Shown: positions 19,556 through 28,863, counted from the stretch's first letter. The stretch: DNA of 64,000 nt from Marivita sp051859345 (GCF_051859345.1 NZ_JBHYFV010000013.1:45975-109974), one strand, 5' to 3'. Notes: generated from the sequence alone by a model not told the origin. A program made the numbers and translations.

Positions 19556-20079
19556 TTGCCTCCAGTTTCGCGGTCAGGGCAGTCGTCGCCCAAGGGGCTG
19601 CCATCATAAGCCTTGTCGCCGCACTCGTTGATTTCGTGCCAGACATAGCCGTGCCCGTCTTCGGTGATCGCCACAACGCGGTCGATCCCGAATTCGCGGT
19701 TGCGCTGGCTGGTGAAGACCTGCGCGCGACCATCCGTGATGTCATGACCGATCTCGTCGGCATCAAAACAGTCAAACCACCCCGGCGCATTGCGCGGCAC
19801 CGCGCCGATATAGGGCTCATAAGTGGATGTGAGGGTCGACATCGGCGTTTGCGTGTTGAAACACGCCCTGTACCTGATCGGTGAACTATCGGCGTCGATC
19901 GCTTGAAAATCCTCGTAAAGGATCGTTTCCATCCGGCCATCCAGAGTGGTCAGTTGCACGTCATCCGTCCCGGTTGGCGTCACCGTTTCGTAATAGGCGT
20001 AAACCTGCAGGTAATACATGCCAAGACCTGCCACCAGCGCGCAGACGACAATAACGACGGTCAGGATTTTTCCGGTCAT
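19552..20079 (-). CDS. DUF6446 family membrane-anchored protein
   Basis: 175 residues of unknown function. One N-terminal membrane segment (about residues 4-24) is followed by a soluble, presumably periplasmic part with two Cys-containing stretches (RYRACFNTQ and WFDCFDA, plus NECGD and DDCPDR near the end). I recall this family as a fixed companion of glyQ/glyS in Rhodobacterales. It overlaps glyS by 4 bp, so its level is tied to the synthetase although no functional link is evident. Confidence 0.75.
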   Translation of the reverse strand: MTGKILTVVIVVCALVAGLGMYYLQVYAYYETVTPTGTDDVQLTTLDGRMETILYEDFQAIDADSSPIRYRACFNTQTPMSTLTSTYEPYIGAVPRNAPGWFDCFDADEIGHDITDGRAQVFTSQRNREFGIDRVVAITEDGHGYVWHEINECGDKAYDGSPLGDDCPDRETGGN

Positions 20080-20082
20080 CGT

Positions 20083-20787
20083 CTATTTCCAATCCATGTT
20101 CACGACGGGATGCGTCATCTGTGCCGCGCGGTCCCGCAGCGCATTGGTCCGCGCCAAAAGGTCCGGCAGACGGCTTTCGTGGGTTTCGACAAACAGATGT
20201 CCGATCCGGGATTTTACCGGATGGTCAAAAAGTACCTCCAAAAGTGGCACTTCGGCCCCTTCGATATCCATCTTGATCACAGCAATCTCGCTGTCCAGCG
20301 ACTCGAGAAAGGCCGGAAAGTCGATCACCTTAACATCTATCGCGGACGACGCATCGACATTGCGCTTTTCCGCCATCAGCGATGACGACTGAGACTGCTC
20401 TTCCGGGTCCGCATCGAAAGACGCCGTGCGATAAAGCGGAAACGTCCCATCCTCTGTCCCGGCCGCAGCCTCGATCACCTCGACATTTGCCACATCGGCA
20501 AGCCGCTTGCGCAGTTCCGCCGCTGTCCACGGGTCCGGCTCGAACGCATAGACCTTGGCGGCGTGCTCTGCCATGTGGCGCGCGTGCTGTCCAAGATTGG
20601 CCCCAAGATCAATGCAGATCTGCCCTGTTGCACTGGTCAGCGCGGCCCGAAACGCCGCCTCGGCCACCGGGGTATCGACGATCTTGCGCAGCTTGCGGCG
20701 ATATTTCAGCCCAAGCGCCCCCGGCAGGTGCTGCAACAGACCGTATTTGGCCCGCCGCAGTGGCGTATTTCGATTGGCTTGTGCCAT
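20083..20787 (-). CDS. FkbM family methyltransferase
   Basis: 234 residues from the ATG at 20787, whose first base is the last base of the glyQ stop (TGATG). The SAM-binding motif is ICIDLGANLGQHARHMAEH, followed by VYAFEPDPW and, late, AVIKMDIEGAEVPLLE, diagnostic of FkbM enzymes. These usually methylate sugars or polyketides, often in surface glycan synthesis. Lying between glyQ and DUF6446/glyS, it is translationally coupled to tRNA-charging genes; the acceptor is unknown. Confidence 0.85.
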   Translation of the reverse strand: MAQANRNTPLRRAKYGLLQHLPGALGLKYRRKLRKIVDTPVAEAAFRAALTSATGQICIDLGANLGQHARHMAEHAAKVYAFEPDPWTAAELRKRLADVANVEVIEAAAGTEDGTFPLYRTASFDADPEEQSQSSSLMAEKRNVDASSAIDVKVIDFPAFLESLDSEIAVIKMDIEGAEVPLLEVLFDHPVKSRIGHLFVETHESRLPDLLARTNALRDRAAQMTHPVVNMDWK

Positions 20788-21716
20788 CAGGTGGCAAAAC
20801 CCCCGGCGTCGGTCATAACAAACGCATCCGCACACAACTTGGCCAGCGCGCGCACCCGCCCGATATAGCTTTGCCGTTCGGTCACGGAAATCACGCCGCG
20901 CGCATCCAGCAGGTTGAAGATGTGGCTGGCCTTGATGCACTGGTCATAGGCCGGGTGCGCCATGATGATGCGCTTGCCGGTCTTCGGATCATCCTCCGCC
21001 GCGTCCAGAATCCGCGCACATTCCGCCTCGGCCTCGACAAAGTGGCGCAACAGAACCTCTGTGTCCGCCACGTCGAAGTTCCAGCGCGAATATTCCTGCT
21101 CGGTCTGGCGGAAAACGTCACCATATTTCAGCGCAATCGGCGCATCGGGGTCATTATAGGGCATGTCCATCACATGATCGACGCCCAGCACATACATCGC
21201 CAACCGCTCCAACCCGTAGGTCAATTCCCCCGACACCGGATGGCAGTCATGCCCGCCAACCTGTTGAAAATAGGTGAATTGTGACACTTCCATGCCATCA
21301 CACCACACTTCCCAGCCAAGCCCCCACGCGCCCAGCGTCGGGCTTTCCCAATCGTCCTCGACAAATCGGATGTCATGCAGCGCCATGTCGATCCCGATGG
21401 CGCGCAGCGATCCCAGGTACAGGTCCTGCAAGTCGGGTGGGGAGGGTTTGATCACCACCTGGTACTGGTAATAATGCTGCAACCGGTTCGGGTTCTCGCC
21501 ATAGCGCCCATCGGTCGGACGGCGCGACGGTTGCACATAGGCCGCAGCCCAAGGTTTTGACCCAAGCGACCGGAGCGTGGTGGCCGGATGAAACGTGCCT
21601 GCACCCACTTCCATGTCATAAGGCTGCATCACCGCACAGCCCTGCATAGCCCAGTAGGCCTGAAGACGCAGGATGATCTCCTGAAAACTGCGCGGCTTAG
21701 TGACGGTCTGATCCAT
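20787..21716 (-). CDS. glyQ: glycyl-tRNA synthetase alpha subunit
   Basis: 309 residues, full length. It carries the aminoacylation site of the alpha2beta2 GlyRS. The sequence is highly conserved: YWAMQGCAVMQPYDMEVGAGTFHP, SRRPTDGRYGENPNRLQHYYQ and EFTYFQQVGG-like VSQFTYFQQVGGHDC. It is first in a four-gene operon and diverges from the pseudoprotease gene over a 153-bp spacer. Confidence 0.98.
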   Translation of the reverse strand: MDQTVTKPRSFQEIILRLQAYWAMQGCAVMQPYDMEVGAGTFHPATTLRSLGSKPWAAAYVQPSRRPTDGRYGENPNRLQHYYQYQVVIKPSPPDLQDLYLGSLRAIGIDMALHDIRFVEDDWESPTLGAWGLGWEVWCDGMEVSQFTYFQQVGGHDCHPVSGELTYGLERLAMYVLGVDHVMDMPYNDPDAPIALKYGDVFRQTEQEYSRWNFDVADTEVLLRHFVEAEAECARILDAAEDDPKTGKRIIMAHPAYDQCIKASHIFNLLDARGVISVTERQSYIGRVRALAKLCADAFVMTDAGGFAT

Positions 21717-21869
21717 GGCGAACGCACCCCGATTAGTGTTGGCGCTTGATTAGGCGTATGGGGTCCAAGGGTCAATTGCACGCGAGGTTCTAATTTTCGC
21801 GTTCCAGTGGCGTCGTAATCTTGCTAGAGCATGGCGTTGAAACAGGTTTTTCGGGCAGGTGGCAGTCGA

Positions 21870-23588
21870 ATGATGCGCAAATTTTTGTTTTCCATGCTGG
21901 CGACATTGGTGTTTTGGGTTCAGTCGGCAACCGCGCAGGAATCCGTTTATGTGCAGATCGAAGCGCAGCCAAGCCTGTCTGAGGCCGAAGACCGGTTGCG
22001 CGACTATGCCGCCCGACTGCCCGATGTAAACGGCTTTGACCTGGATCGTGGCTGGTATGGCATCGCCCTTGGACCGTATTCCCGCAACGAGGCAAACCGC
22101 GTCCTGCGCAGCTTGCGCGCACAACGCCTGATTCCCAGCGACAGCTATATCGAAGGTCCAGAGCGCTATGGCCAGCGGATCTGGCCCATCGGCGCAGGTC
22201 CGGCGACAACCACGCCAAGTGTGCAAGCGCCGGAAATCGTCCAGATTCCCGAACCACAGCAGACAGACGAAACCCCGGGCGAGGCCCGCGCCTCCGAGTC
22301 TCTCCTGACCCGCTATGAGCGCGAGCAACTGCAAATCGCCCTGCGCTGGGCAGGCGTCTACAGTTCCGGGATTGATGGTGCGTTCGGGCGCGGCACCCGC
22401 ACGGCAATGGCCGAATGGCAGCAATCCAACGGGTTCGAGGCCACGGGTATCCTGACCACCGCCCAGCGGGCCGACCTGTTCCGCCAATATAACGCCGTGC
22501 TTGAAGGCATGGACCTGCAAACCGTGCGCGACACCCGTGCCGGAATTGCCATCGACCTGCCGCTTGGGGCCGTGGGTCTTGACCGCTACGACAGCCCGTT
22601 TGCGCATTATGAACCCACCGGCACCGTTGACGGCGCGCGGGTGCTTCTCATCAGCCAGCCGGGCGACCGCGACCGTCTGGCCGGGCTGTACGAAATCATG
22701 CAGACGCTCGACATCGTGCCTCTGGACGGCCCGCGCGACCGCGCTGGCGACAGCTTTACCCTGACCGGGCAGGACAGCCGCATCGTGTCGCACACCGAAG
22801 CGCGGCTGGCCGATGGCACGATCAAGGGCTTCACCCTGGTCTGGCCCGCAAGTGATGAAGAGCGCCGCACACGCATTCTTGCCGCCATGCAGAACAGCTT
22901 TGATCCGATCGCGGGTGTGCTGGACCCGGCAACGATTGCCGAAGACACCCAAAGTGTCGATCTGGTTGCGGGGCTCAGCATCCGCAAACCGAAACTGACC
23001 GCCTCGGGCTTTTTCGTTGACCGTCAGGGCAGGGTGGTCACCACCGATGCGGCGGTCGCCAATTGCAGCCGGATCACCCTGAACAGCGATTACAGCGCCG
23101 AAGTCATGGCATCCGATCCGTCCCTTGGCATCGCTGTGCTGCGCGCCACGCAACCGCTGGCCCCCAATGCGGTGGCAGAGTTCCGGGACGGCGCCCCGCG
23201 CCTGCAATCGGAAATCGCCGTTGCGGGTTTTTCCTTCGGCGGCGTGCTGCCCTCGGCCACGATGACCTTCGGTCGCCTTTCAGACCTGCAAGGGCTCGAT
23301 GGGGAAGACACGCTCAGCCGTCTGGACATCAGCACGCTTGACGGCGATGCCGGTGGCCCGGTTCTCGATGATGGCGGTGCGGTTCTGGGCATGCTGGTGC
23401 CGCATGATGGCGGTGGGCGACAGCTTCCCGACAAGGTGAATTTCGCCACCAAAGGCACCGCGCTGCGGACTGTTCTAGAACGTGCCGGCGTTGCACCCCA
23501 GGTCACACCGGGTCTGCAACGGCTCGACCCGGTGGATCTCACGCAAAAGGCCACCGCAATGACCGTGCTGGTCAGCTGCTGGGACTGA
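21870..23588 (+). CDS. exported SPOR/peptidoglycan-binding/trypsin-fold protein with degenerate active site
   Basis: 572 residues from ATG 21870 (MMRKFLFSMLATLVFW signal peptide). In order: a SPOR-like region (about 25-110), a peptidoglycan-binding helical domain (about 147-205, with GIDGAFGRGTRTAMAEWQQ), and a trypsin-like domain from about 370. In the last, the usual TNAHVV reads TDAAV (Ala395), the Asp of the D-x-ALL strand is Gly420 (DPSLGIAVL), and GNSGGP reads GDAGGP (Ala494). By my comparison with HtrA-like proteases the whole triad is lost, so it is probably a cell-wall-bound pseudoprotease. Its 3' end overlaps the convergent transporter gene by 17 bp. Confidence 0.82.
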   Translation: MMRKFLFSMLATLVFWVQSATAQESVYVQIEAQPSLSEAEDRLRDYAARLPDVNGFDLDRGWYGIALGPYSRNEANRVLRSLRAQRLIPSDSYIEGPERYGQRIWPIGAGPATTTPSVQAPEIVQIPEPQQTDETPGEARASESLLTRYEREQLQIALRWAGVYSSGIDGAFGRGTRTAMAEWQQSNGFEATGILTTAQRADLFRQYNAVLEGMDLQTVRDTRAGIAIDLPLGAVGLDRYDSPFAHYEPTGTVDGARVLLISQPGDRDRLAGLYEIMQTLDIVPLDGPRDRAGDSFTLTGQDSRIVSHTEARLADGTIKGFTLVWPASDEERRTRILAAMQNSFDPIAGVLDPATIAEDTQSVDLVAGLSIRKPKLTASGFFVDRQGRVVTTDAAVANCSRITLNSDYSAEVMASDPSLGIAVLRATQPLAPNAVAEFRDGAPRLQSEIAVAGFSFGGVLPSATMTFGRLSDLQGLDGEDTLSRLDISTLDGDAGGPVLDDGGAVLGMLVPHDGGGRQLPDKVNFATKGTALRTVLERAGVAPQVTPGLQRLDPVDLTQKATAMTVLVSCWD

Positions 23589-24501
23589 CACCGCGCCGGA
23601 AAAGCCGTGTCAAAGCCCCCCACTGGCTGACCACCATACCGCCAAGGATCAGGCCCATCGCCAGCAGCAGGATCGGCCTGAACGGCTCTCCCAGAATGAC
23701 GATCCCTAGGATCACCGACCACAGCGGCACCTGGTAATTCACCAGCGACAGGAACACCGGCCCGGCGCTGCGAATGACCACGATCCGCAGGATATTCGCC
23801 CCTGCGGTCGGGATCAGCCCAAGCACCGCCACCAAGAGCAGGATATCGGGTTCCGGCATTGGCGGCGGCCCCTCGACGATCAGGGCCGTCGGCAGCACCA
23901 GCAGCGACCCGAACACCAGTGCCAGCGCGCCCAGCCCGAAAGGATCAATCGGCGGCAACCGTCGCACCAGCACCGAACTGCCGGCATAACAGGCCGCCGC
24001 GCCAAGACAGGCCAGCCGCCCGAACGGCTCCAGCGGATCGCCGCTCGACACAAAGGCCTGTCCACCCAGCAACACCGTGACCCCAAAGAACCCGATCAGC
24101 AATCCAACCAGCCGGCGCAGGGTGATCTGCTCTCCGGGCACAAACAGATGCGCCATCGGCAGAAGGATCAACGTGACCGACGCCATCGACACACCGGCAA
24201 ACCCCGACGTGACCGTCTGCTGCCCCCAACTCAGCAACATGAACGGAATCGCCGAAGTCAGCACGCCGGACAGGATCAGCGCGCCCCAGGCCGTCTGCTC
24301 GGTCAGGAACACCCGCCCACCCCGCAATTGCCAGACAACACAGGTCAGCAGACAGGCAAACCCGATCCGCCCCGCCGCCAGCCAGAACGGCGTGATGCCC
24401 TCCAGCGCCAGCTCGATGAACAGGAACGTGGCCCCCCAGACAAGTCCAAGCGCCGCCACCATACCCCAGCTGGCGGGTGTGATTTCAGGAGAAGTTTGCA
24501 T
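23572..24501 (-). CDS. DMT superfamily transporter (EamA)
   Basis: 309 residues from the ATG at 24501, with about ten hydrophobic segments in two EamA repeats (WGMVAALGLVWGATFLFIELAL and later the FGRLACLGAAACYAGSSVLVRR half). Members export metabolites or amino acids; the substrate is not predictable. No neighbouring gene suggests a pathway. Confidence 0.88.
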   Translation of the reverse strand: MQTSPEITPASWGMVAALGLVWGATFLFIELALEGITPFWLAAGRIGFACLLTCVVWQLRGGRVFLTEQTAWGALILSGVLTSAIPFMLLSWGQQTVTSGFAGVSMASVTLILLPMAHLFVPGEQITLRRLVGLLIGFFGVTVLLGGQAFVSSGDPLEPFGRLACLGAAACYAGSSVLVRRLPPIDPFGLGALALVFGSLLVLPTALIVEGPPPMPEPDILLLVAVLGLIPTAGANILRIVVIRSAGPVFLSLVNYQVPLWSVILGIVILGEPFRPILLLAMGLILGGMVVSQWGALTRLFRRGVSPSS

Positions 24502-24642
24502 GAAAATGAGGCATCCTTGGGCGTGAGACAGCAAAATCTGCCTCGAAATATTGCAACCGAGGCCGGTTCACGGTGCTCTCTAGGAACATGCTGGACCGCC
24601 AGCAACCTCTAAACCGTTAACAAGATATGCAAGGAGTCCCAA

Positions 24643-24726
24643 ATGGACGTGTTCTTCATCCTGCCCATCATTATCCTGATCGCGCTGCTGGCGTGGTGCG
24701 TGCTGCAACTCAAGGACGATATGTAA
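24643..24726 (+). CDS. 27-residue single-pass membrane peptide
   Basis: ATG at 24643 follows a perfect AAGGAG (24631-24636) at 6-nt spacing. The product MDVFFILPIIILIALLAWCV then LQLKDDM is almost entirely one hydrophobic helix with a short charged tail, the layout of small membrane regulators. It is not part of a neighbour: it lies in the spacer between the EamA gene and the RTX/DUF4214 gene. I recognise no family; support is the ribosome site and the helix. Confidence 0.6.
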   Translation: MDVFFILPIIILIALLAWCVLQLKDDM

Positions 24727-24820
24727 GCCAGACGCGCGGGCTTCGCTCAACACTTTTGACTAGGCGAATTCATCGGTCTGTCGTACCTTTGTTTCGGTTC
24801 GTGTTTGAAAGCGTTTCGAT

Positions 24821-26443
24821 ATGCCTTTACCTATCGTGCCTGCAATCGGGTTGTTCGCGGACACCCTTCAGATCATCTCGTTCTTTTCGTCATCTGACGC
24901 GGATGCAGATGCAGAGCGTCTTCAGGCCCTCAGGGACATCCAGGACAGCATCGACGTGCTGCAAGGATTATCGAATGCGCAGATCAACCAGAGCATCGCG
25001 CAATCGCTGGGCCAGTCGCAATCCGCGATGGACAATCTTGAGCGTTACGCTGTCGAAGAAAACCCTGTCGCGCGGGCTGCATTGGGGGAAATCGCAATTC
25101 AGCAAGCCACGCTGGGACTGAACGAGATCACCTCGCAGGTGCGGGCAGTCATGTCCACGGCCTCGCTCGACTCACTGGCCTATGCGTTCAGCGCCGTCCA
25201 TTACGCCATGATTGCCCGCATGACGGTCGCCGATGTGGTTCAGGATGGCCCGCTCGGGTCGCCCGGCCTGCACCGCGAGATCAAGGAAGCTGCGGCGCTG
25301 CTGTGGGATGAAACCGGGGGCGTGGACCTGTTGACGCAGATGGAAGGGCGGATGGCCGCAGCGATCACACCGATCGTTCAACCCTTTGTCCAGAACGGCC
25401 AAGCTGGGACCCGTATCGGGTATGAAAGCACCCTGACGGATTACCTGACCACCACCTTTGTGCCTTTTGGGGGAAACATATCCGCCGCTCAGGCCCGCGA
25501 GGCCGAAGAAGTGCGTGCCCATGATCGCGGCATACTGCTCGACGGGCTGACACAAATCGGCATCGCGTCCAACGACTTTCTTGCCCTGTCGGCGGTCAAT
25601 GTCTCGGGGCTCTACGAACAAATCCTGACGGATGATGACGATGCGCCCTTCGCCACAAGCCGCGCGGATTACATCCTTCTGCGCGATGGCGATGATACGG
25701 TCGATGGGCTGGGCGGCCCGGATGCGCTGAACGGGGGCGCGGGCAACGACATCCTGCGCGGCGGGCTGCACACCGACAACCTGACCGGCGGTCCCGGCAG
25801 CGACATGCTGTTCGCCACCACCACCTTTGGCGAACGGGGCGAGGGTGATATTGCCCGATTTTCTGGCGACGCGGGCGACCACACGATCCTCGGCGGCAAG
25901 GACTATGCCATCGTCATCGACCCGGAAGGTGCGCGCGACAAGCTGTTCGGCTTCGACTTCCTGCGCTTTGACAACGGGGTGATCGAACTGCCTGACGGCT
26001 CGGCGCTTGACGGGGCCGGTGATCCGGCGGATTTCGGGGTCGCGGAACGGGTTGCCCTGCTCTACGAGGCGGCCCTCAACCGTGATGGTGCCATCGACCT
26101 GCCAGGTCTGAACTTCTACATCGGCGTGACCGAGGCCAACACTCTGAGCGATGAATTCCTGGCCAATGACCTGATGCGCAGCCCTGAATTCACCCGGAAT
26201 TTCGGCGATGTGGCCGCCATGTCCAACACCGAATTCCTGACCGTGGTCTATACCAACATCCTTGACCGTGCTCCGGATGGACCTGGCCTTGCCTTCTACC
26301 GCGATCTGCTGGACGAGGGCCGCATCTCCAAGGCGCTGGCATTGGCCGACATCGCCATCAGCCCGGAAAACACCCTAGGCTCCGTCGATATCCTGATGTC
26401 ACTCTACGAAAACTCGGCTGGTGACTGGAGTTTCGTGTCCTGA
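24821..26443 (+). CDS. RTX-repeat protein with DUF4214 domain
   Basis: 540 residues. The first 270 are helical with no recognised domain. Residues about 285-330 carry calcium-binding RTX nonapeptides (LRDGDDTVDGLGG, GGAGNDILRGG, GGPGSDML). Residues about 415-525 form DUF4214 (VALLYEAALNRDGAIDLPGLNFYI...FLTVVYTNILDRAPDGPGLAFY), common in large secreted and S-layer-like proteins. No signal peptide is visible, in keeping with type I secretion through a C-terminal signal; no type I secretion genes lie in this window. The ribosome site before ATG 24821 is weak. Confidence 0.85.
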   Translation: MPLPIVPAIGLFADTLQIISFFSSSDADADAERLQALRDIQDSIDVLQGLSNAQINQSIAQSLGQSQSAMDNLERYAVEENPVARAALGEIAIQQATLGLNEITSQVRAVMSTASLDSLAYAFSAVHYAMIARMTVADVVQDGPLGSPGLHREIKEAAALLWDETGGVDLLTQMEGRMAAAITPIVQPFVQNGQAGTRIGYESTLTDYLTTTFVPFGGNISAAQAREAEEVRAHDRGILLDGLTQIGIASNDFLALSAVNVSGLYEQILTDDDDAPFATSRADYILLRDGDDTVDGLGGPDALNGGAGNDILRGGLHTDNLTGGPGSDMLFATTTFGERGEGDIARFSGDAGDHTILGGKDYAIVIDPEGARDKLFGFDFLRFDNGVIELPDGSALDGAGDPADFGVAERVALLYEAALNRDGAIDLPGLNFYIGVTEANTLSDEFLANDLMRSPEFTRNFGDVAAMSNTEFLTVVYTNILDRAPDGPGLAFYRDLLDEGRISKALALADIAISPENTLGSVDILMSLYENSAGDWSFVS

Positions 26444-26491
26444 ACCCGCACACGCCTGTGCTTCTTTGGGCTTCAAATACCTCAGGGGGGT

Positions 26492-26544
26492 GTGGGGGGA
26501 CAGCGTCCCCCCACGTTGATCGGACGGGCATGGCCCGTCCGATC
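26492..26544. terminator. two strong hairpins between convergent genes
   Basis: The first has arms GTGGGGGGA and TCCCCCCAC (26492-26514, loop CAGCG). The second has 12-bp arms starting GATCGGACGGGC with an ATG triloop (26518-26544). Both lie between the end of the RTX/DUF4214 gene and the end of ilvC on the other strand and can terminate both. Confidence 0.7.
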
Positions 26545-26550
26545 CCGTAA

Positions 26551-27573
26551 TCAGTTCTTCGCCTTGTCGACCATCTTGCCAGCCGAAATCCACGGCATCA
26601 TGCCGCGCAGCTTTTCGCCGGTCGCTTCGATCTGGTGTTCGTCGTTGATGCGGCGCGTCGCCTTGAACGACGGCTGACCCACGGCGTTTTCCATCATGAA
26701 GTCGCGCACGAACTTCCCGGTCTGGATGTCGGTCAGAACCGCCTTCATCCGCGCCTTTGTCTCGTCATAGGGCAGGATGCGCGGGCCGGAAACATACTCA
26801 CCATACTCGGCCGTGTTCGAGATCGAGTAGTTCATGTTCGCGATGCCGCCTTCGTAGATCAGGTCCACGATCAGCTTCACTTCGTGCAGGCATTCGAAAT
26901 ACGCCATTTCCGGCTCGTAACCGGCTTCCACGAGGGTCTCAAAGCCCATGCGGATCAGCTCGACCAGACCACCGCAGAGAACTGCCTGTTCCCCAAACAG
27001 ATCGGTTTCGCATTCTTCGCGGAAGTTGGTCTCGATGATGCCCGAGCGGCCACCACCGATGGCCGAGCAATAGCTCAGGCCGATTTCCAGCGCACGGCCG
27101 GACGCGTCGTTGTTGACGGCGACAAGGCACGGCACGCCGCCGCCTTTGGTGTATTCGCCGCGCACGGTGTGACCAGGACCCTTGGGGGCCATCATCACAA
27201 CGTCAACGCCCGGCTTGGGTTCGATCAGGCCGAAATGCACGTTCAGACCGTGGGCAAAGGCAATCGCTGCGCCGTCTTTCAGGTTGTCATGTACGTATTT
27301 CTTGTAGGTCTCGGCCTGAAGCTCGTCGGGCATGGTAAACATGATCAGGTCGCACCAGGCCGCCGCTTCGGCGATGCCCATGACCTGAAGGCCTTCACCT
27401 TCGGCCTTCTTGGCCGACGGCGATCCTTCGCGCAACGCCACAACGACGTTCTTCGCGCCAGAATCGCGCAGGTTCAGCGCATGCGCGTGGCCCTGGCTGC
27501 CGTAGCCCAGAATGGCCACTTTCATGTCTTTGATCAGGTTGATGTCGCAATCGCGATCGTAATAAACGCGCAT
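26551..27573 (-). CDS. ilvC: ketol-acid reductoisomerase
   Basis: 340 residues from the ATG at 27573 (MRVYYDRDCDINLIKDMKVAI), a class I enzyme. It rearranges and reduces acetolactate or acetohydroxybutyrate in isoleucine, valine and leucine synthesis using NADPH. The nucleotide loop GYGSQGHAHALNLRDSG, and the acidic and Glu metal ligands in DLFGEQAVLCGG and ECLHEVKLIVDLIYEGG, are seen. It stands alone rather than with ilvBN. Confidence 0.97.
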   Translation of the reverse strand: MRVYYDRDCDINLIKDMKVAILGYGSQGHAHALNLRDSGAKNVVVALREGSPSAKKAEGEGLQVMGIAEAAAWCDLIMFTMPDELQAETYKKYVHDNLKDGAAIAFAHGLNVHFGLIEPKPGVDVVMMAPKGPGHTVRGEYTKGGGVPCLVAVNNDASGRALEIGLSYCSAIGGGRSGIIETNFREECETDLFGEQAVLCGGLVELIRMGFETLVEAGYEPEMAYFECLHEVKLIVDLIYEGGIANMNYSISNTAEYGEYVSGPRILPYDETKARMKAVLTDIQTGKFVRDFMMENAVGQPSFKATRRINDEHQIEATGEKLRGMMPWISAGKMVDKAKN

Positions 27574-27717
27574 CGGGTTGTCCTTTTGTTGATGTCCGGC
27601 GCACCTTATGGCGCAGCTTTGGAAATGTGCAATCAATCAGACCGAGTTCTGCAAGACTTTAGCATCTCTCATTCGCCAATCGACCGTATCGCGATTTATT
27701 CATGCGCGCATCGGGTG

Positions 27718-28863
27718 TCAGGCAACCCGCAGATCGACGGTTTCCAGATGTTTGCGCGCATCGCTTCGCAACAAATGCCGCGCTTCCTGCATGGTCAGCG
27801 CCATATGGCTCAGAACCTGCGTCTCGGCGTCGATACCGGGGGTCTGCATCCGCAATTCCGCCGTCGCCTCGGCGTCGAGGATGTCCTGTGTCATCACGCC
27901 CGCGGTAAACAGGGTTTCGGTTGCAATGCCTTCCGAAAAGACCATCTGATGGGCGTCCAGCATGATATGCAGGTAATCGGCCCGCCGCATCGGCACGGTC
28001 CGAATGCGCACCCCATCGACCAGCGCCTTAGCCGGAACCAGCACCTCGGGTTGCCCGAACCAAAGCTCTGCCGTGCTCGACCGCAGCAGGACACGGTGGT
28101 TGGGTGACAGAAACAGATCGCGATCATTGCCAAAACTGCCCGCCCGGATACAGACCGGGGCCAGCCGCCCAAGCCCACAGACACTGCTGCGCCCGATCCA
28201 GCGGACCGTCTGCGCACCCTGATCCAGCGTCAGAACCTGCTGTCCTGGCGTCAGGGACTCGACCGGACACGGCCCGTCCGGCGTTTCGATCCGCGTCCCC
28301 GCGAGAAAACACACCACCTCGTCTGGGATCGTGACCGACTGTCCGCTCCCGCCATAGCTCGAAACTCCTTGAATGTAGTGCAAGGTGGTTCCCGGCGGCG
28401 GCGATGGCCCGTCAAAGGTCACACCGACAACGCTCGTCGAATAGCCTTCGGTGATCGACACGCCCACCATGCGATAGGCGGTTCCGGCATCGTCGAACAA
28501 CGTCACTTCGTATTCGTTTTCCACGTTCACCGGTGGCGGGTCTTGCCACCGCACCGTTTCGGGGCTGGGGGTATAGGTCACGCCGTCGATCGTCACTTCT
28601 TCGGTCAGGCGCTGATCCACGACGTTGGACCCCGAGAACGGATCGTCGCTCAGAATGCCGTCCGCATCGTCAAAAGTGATCGCCGTGGAGGAACCGGAAA
28701 ACGTGATGCTCAAATCGCTTGGATTTTCCCAGCCGAACGCATTGCCATTCAGCGCATTGCCGATGACATCACCCTGCGTCGGGGGACCGCCGCCAATGTC
28801 GCGCGTGATGGTCACGGCGCTCTTGGCAAAGATATGGATCGTACGTTCGGGCAATGCCGCCAC
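27718..28863 (-). CDS. Hint-domain (hedgehog/intein) protein
   Basis: 381 residues from a GTG at 28863, or a TTG three codons in. The N-terminal half has no recognised domain. From about residue 185 a Hint domain begins (VCFLAGTRIETPDGPCPVESLTPGQQVLTLD), with block F-like FLSPNHRVLLRS. The Cys in VCFLAGT is the self-cleavage nucleophile in the family. Roseobacters carry many such proteins, usually thought exported by type I systems. The C-terminal part ends in MRRADYLHIMLDAHQMVFSEGI. No signal peptide is visible. It diverges from an Lrp gene. Confidence 0.85.
   Translation of the reverse strand: MAALPERTIHIFAKSAVTITRDIGGGPPTQGDVIGNALNGNAFGWENPSDLSITFSGSSTAITFDDADGILSDDPFSGSNVVDQRLTEEVTIDGVTYTPSPETVRWQDPPPVNVENEYEVTLFDDAGTAYRMVGVSITEGYSTSVVGVTFDGPSPPPGTTLHYIQGVSSYGGSGQSVTIPDEVVCFLAGTRIETPDGPCPVESLTPGQQVLTLDQGAQTVRWIGRSSVCGLGRLAPVCIRAGSFGNDRDLFLSPNHRVLLRSSTAELWFGQPEVLVPAKALVDGVRIRTVPMRRADYLHIMLDAHQMVFSEGIATETLFTAGVMTQDILDAEATAELRMQTPGIDAETQVLSHMALTMQEARHLLRSDARKHLETVDLRVA

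Noticed and set aside
21750..23207. 485-codon minus-strand open frame
   Set aside because: Antisense to the SPOR/protease-fold gene; no domain.
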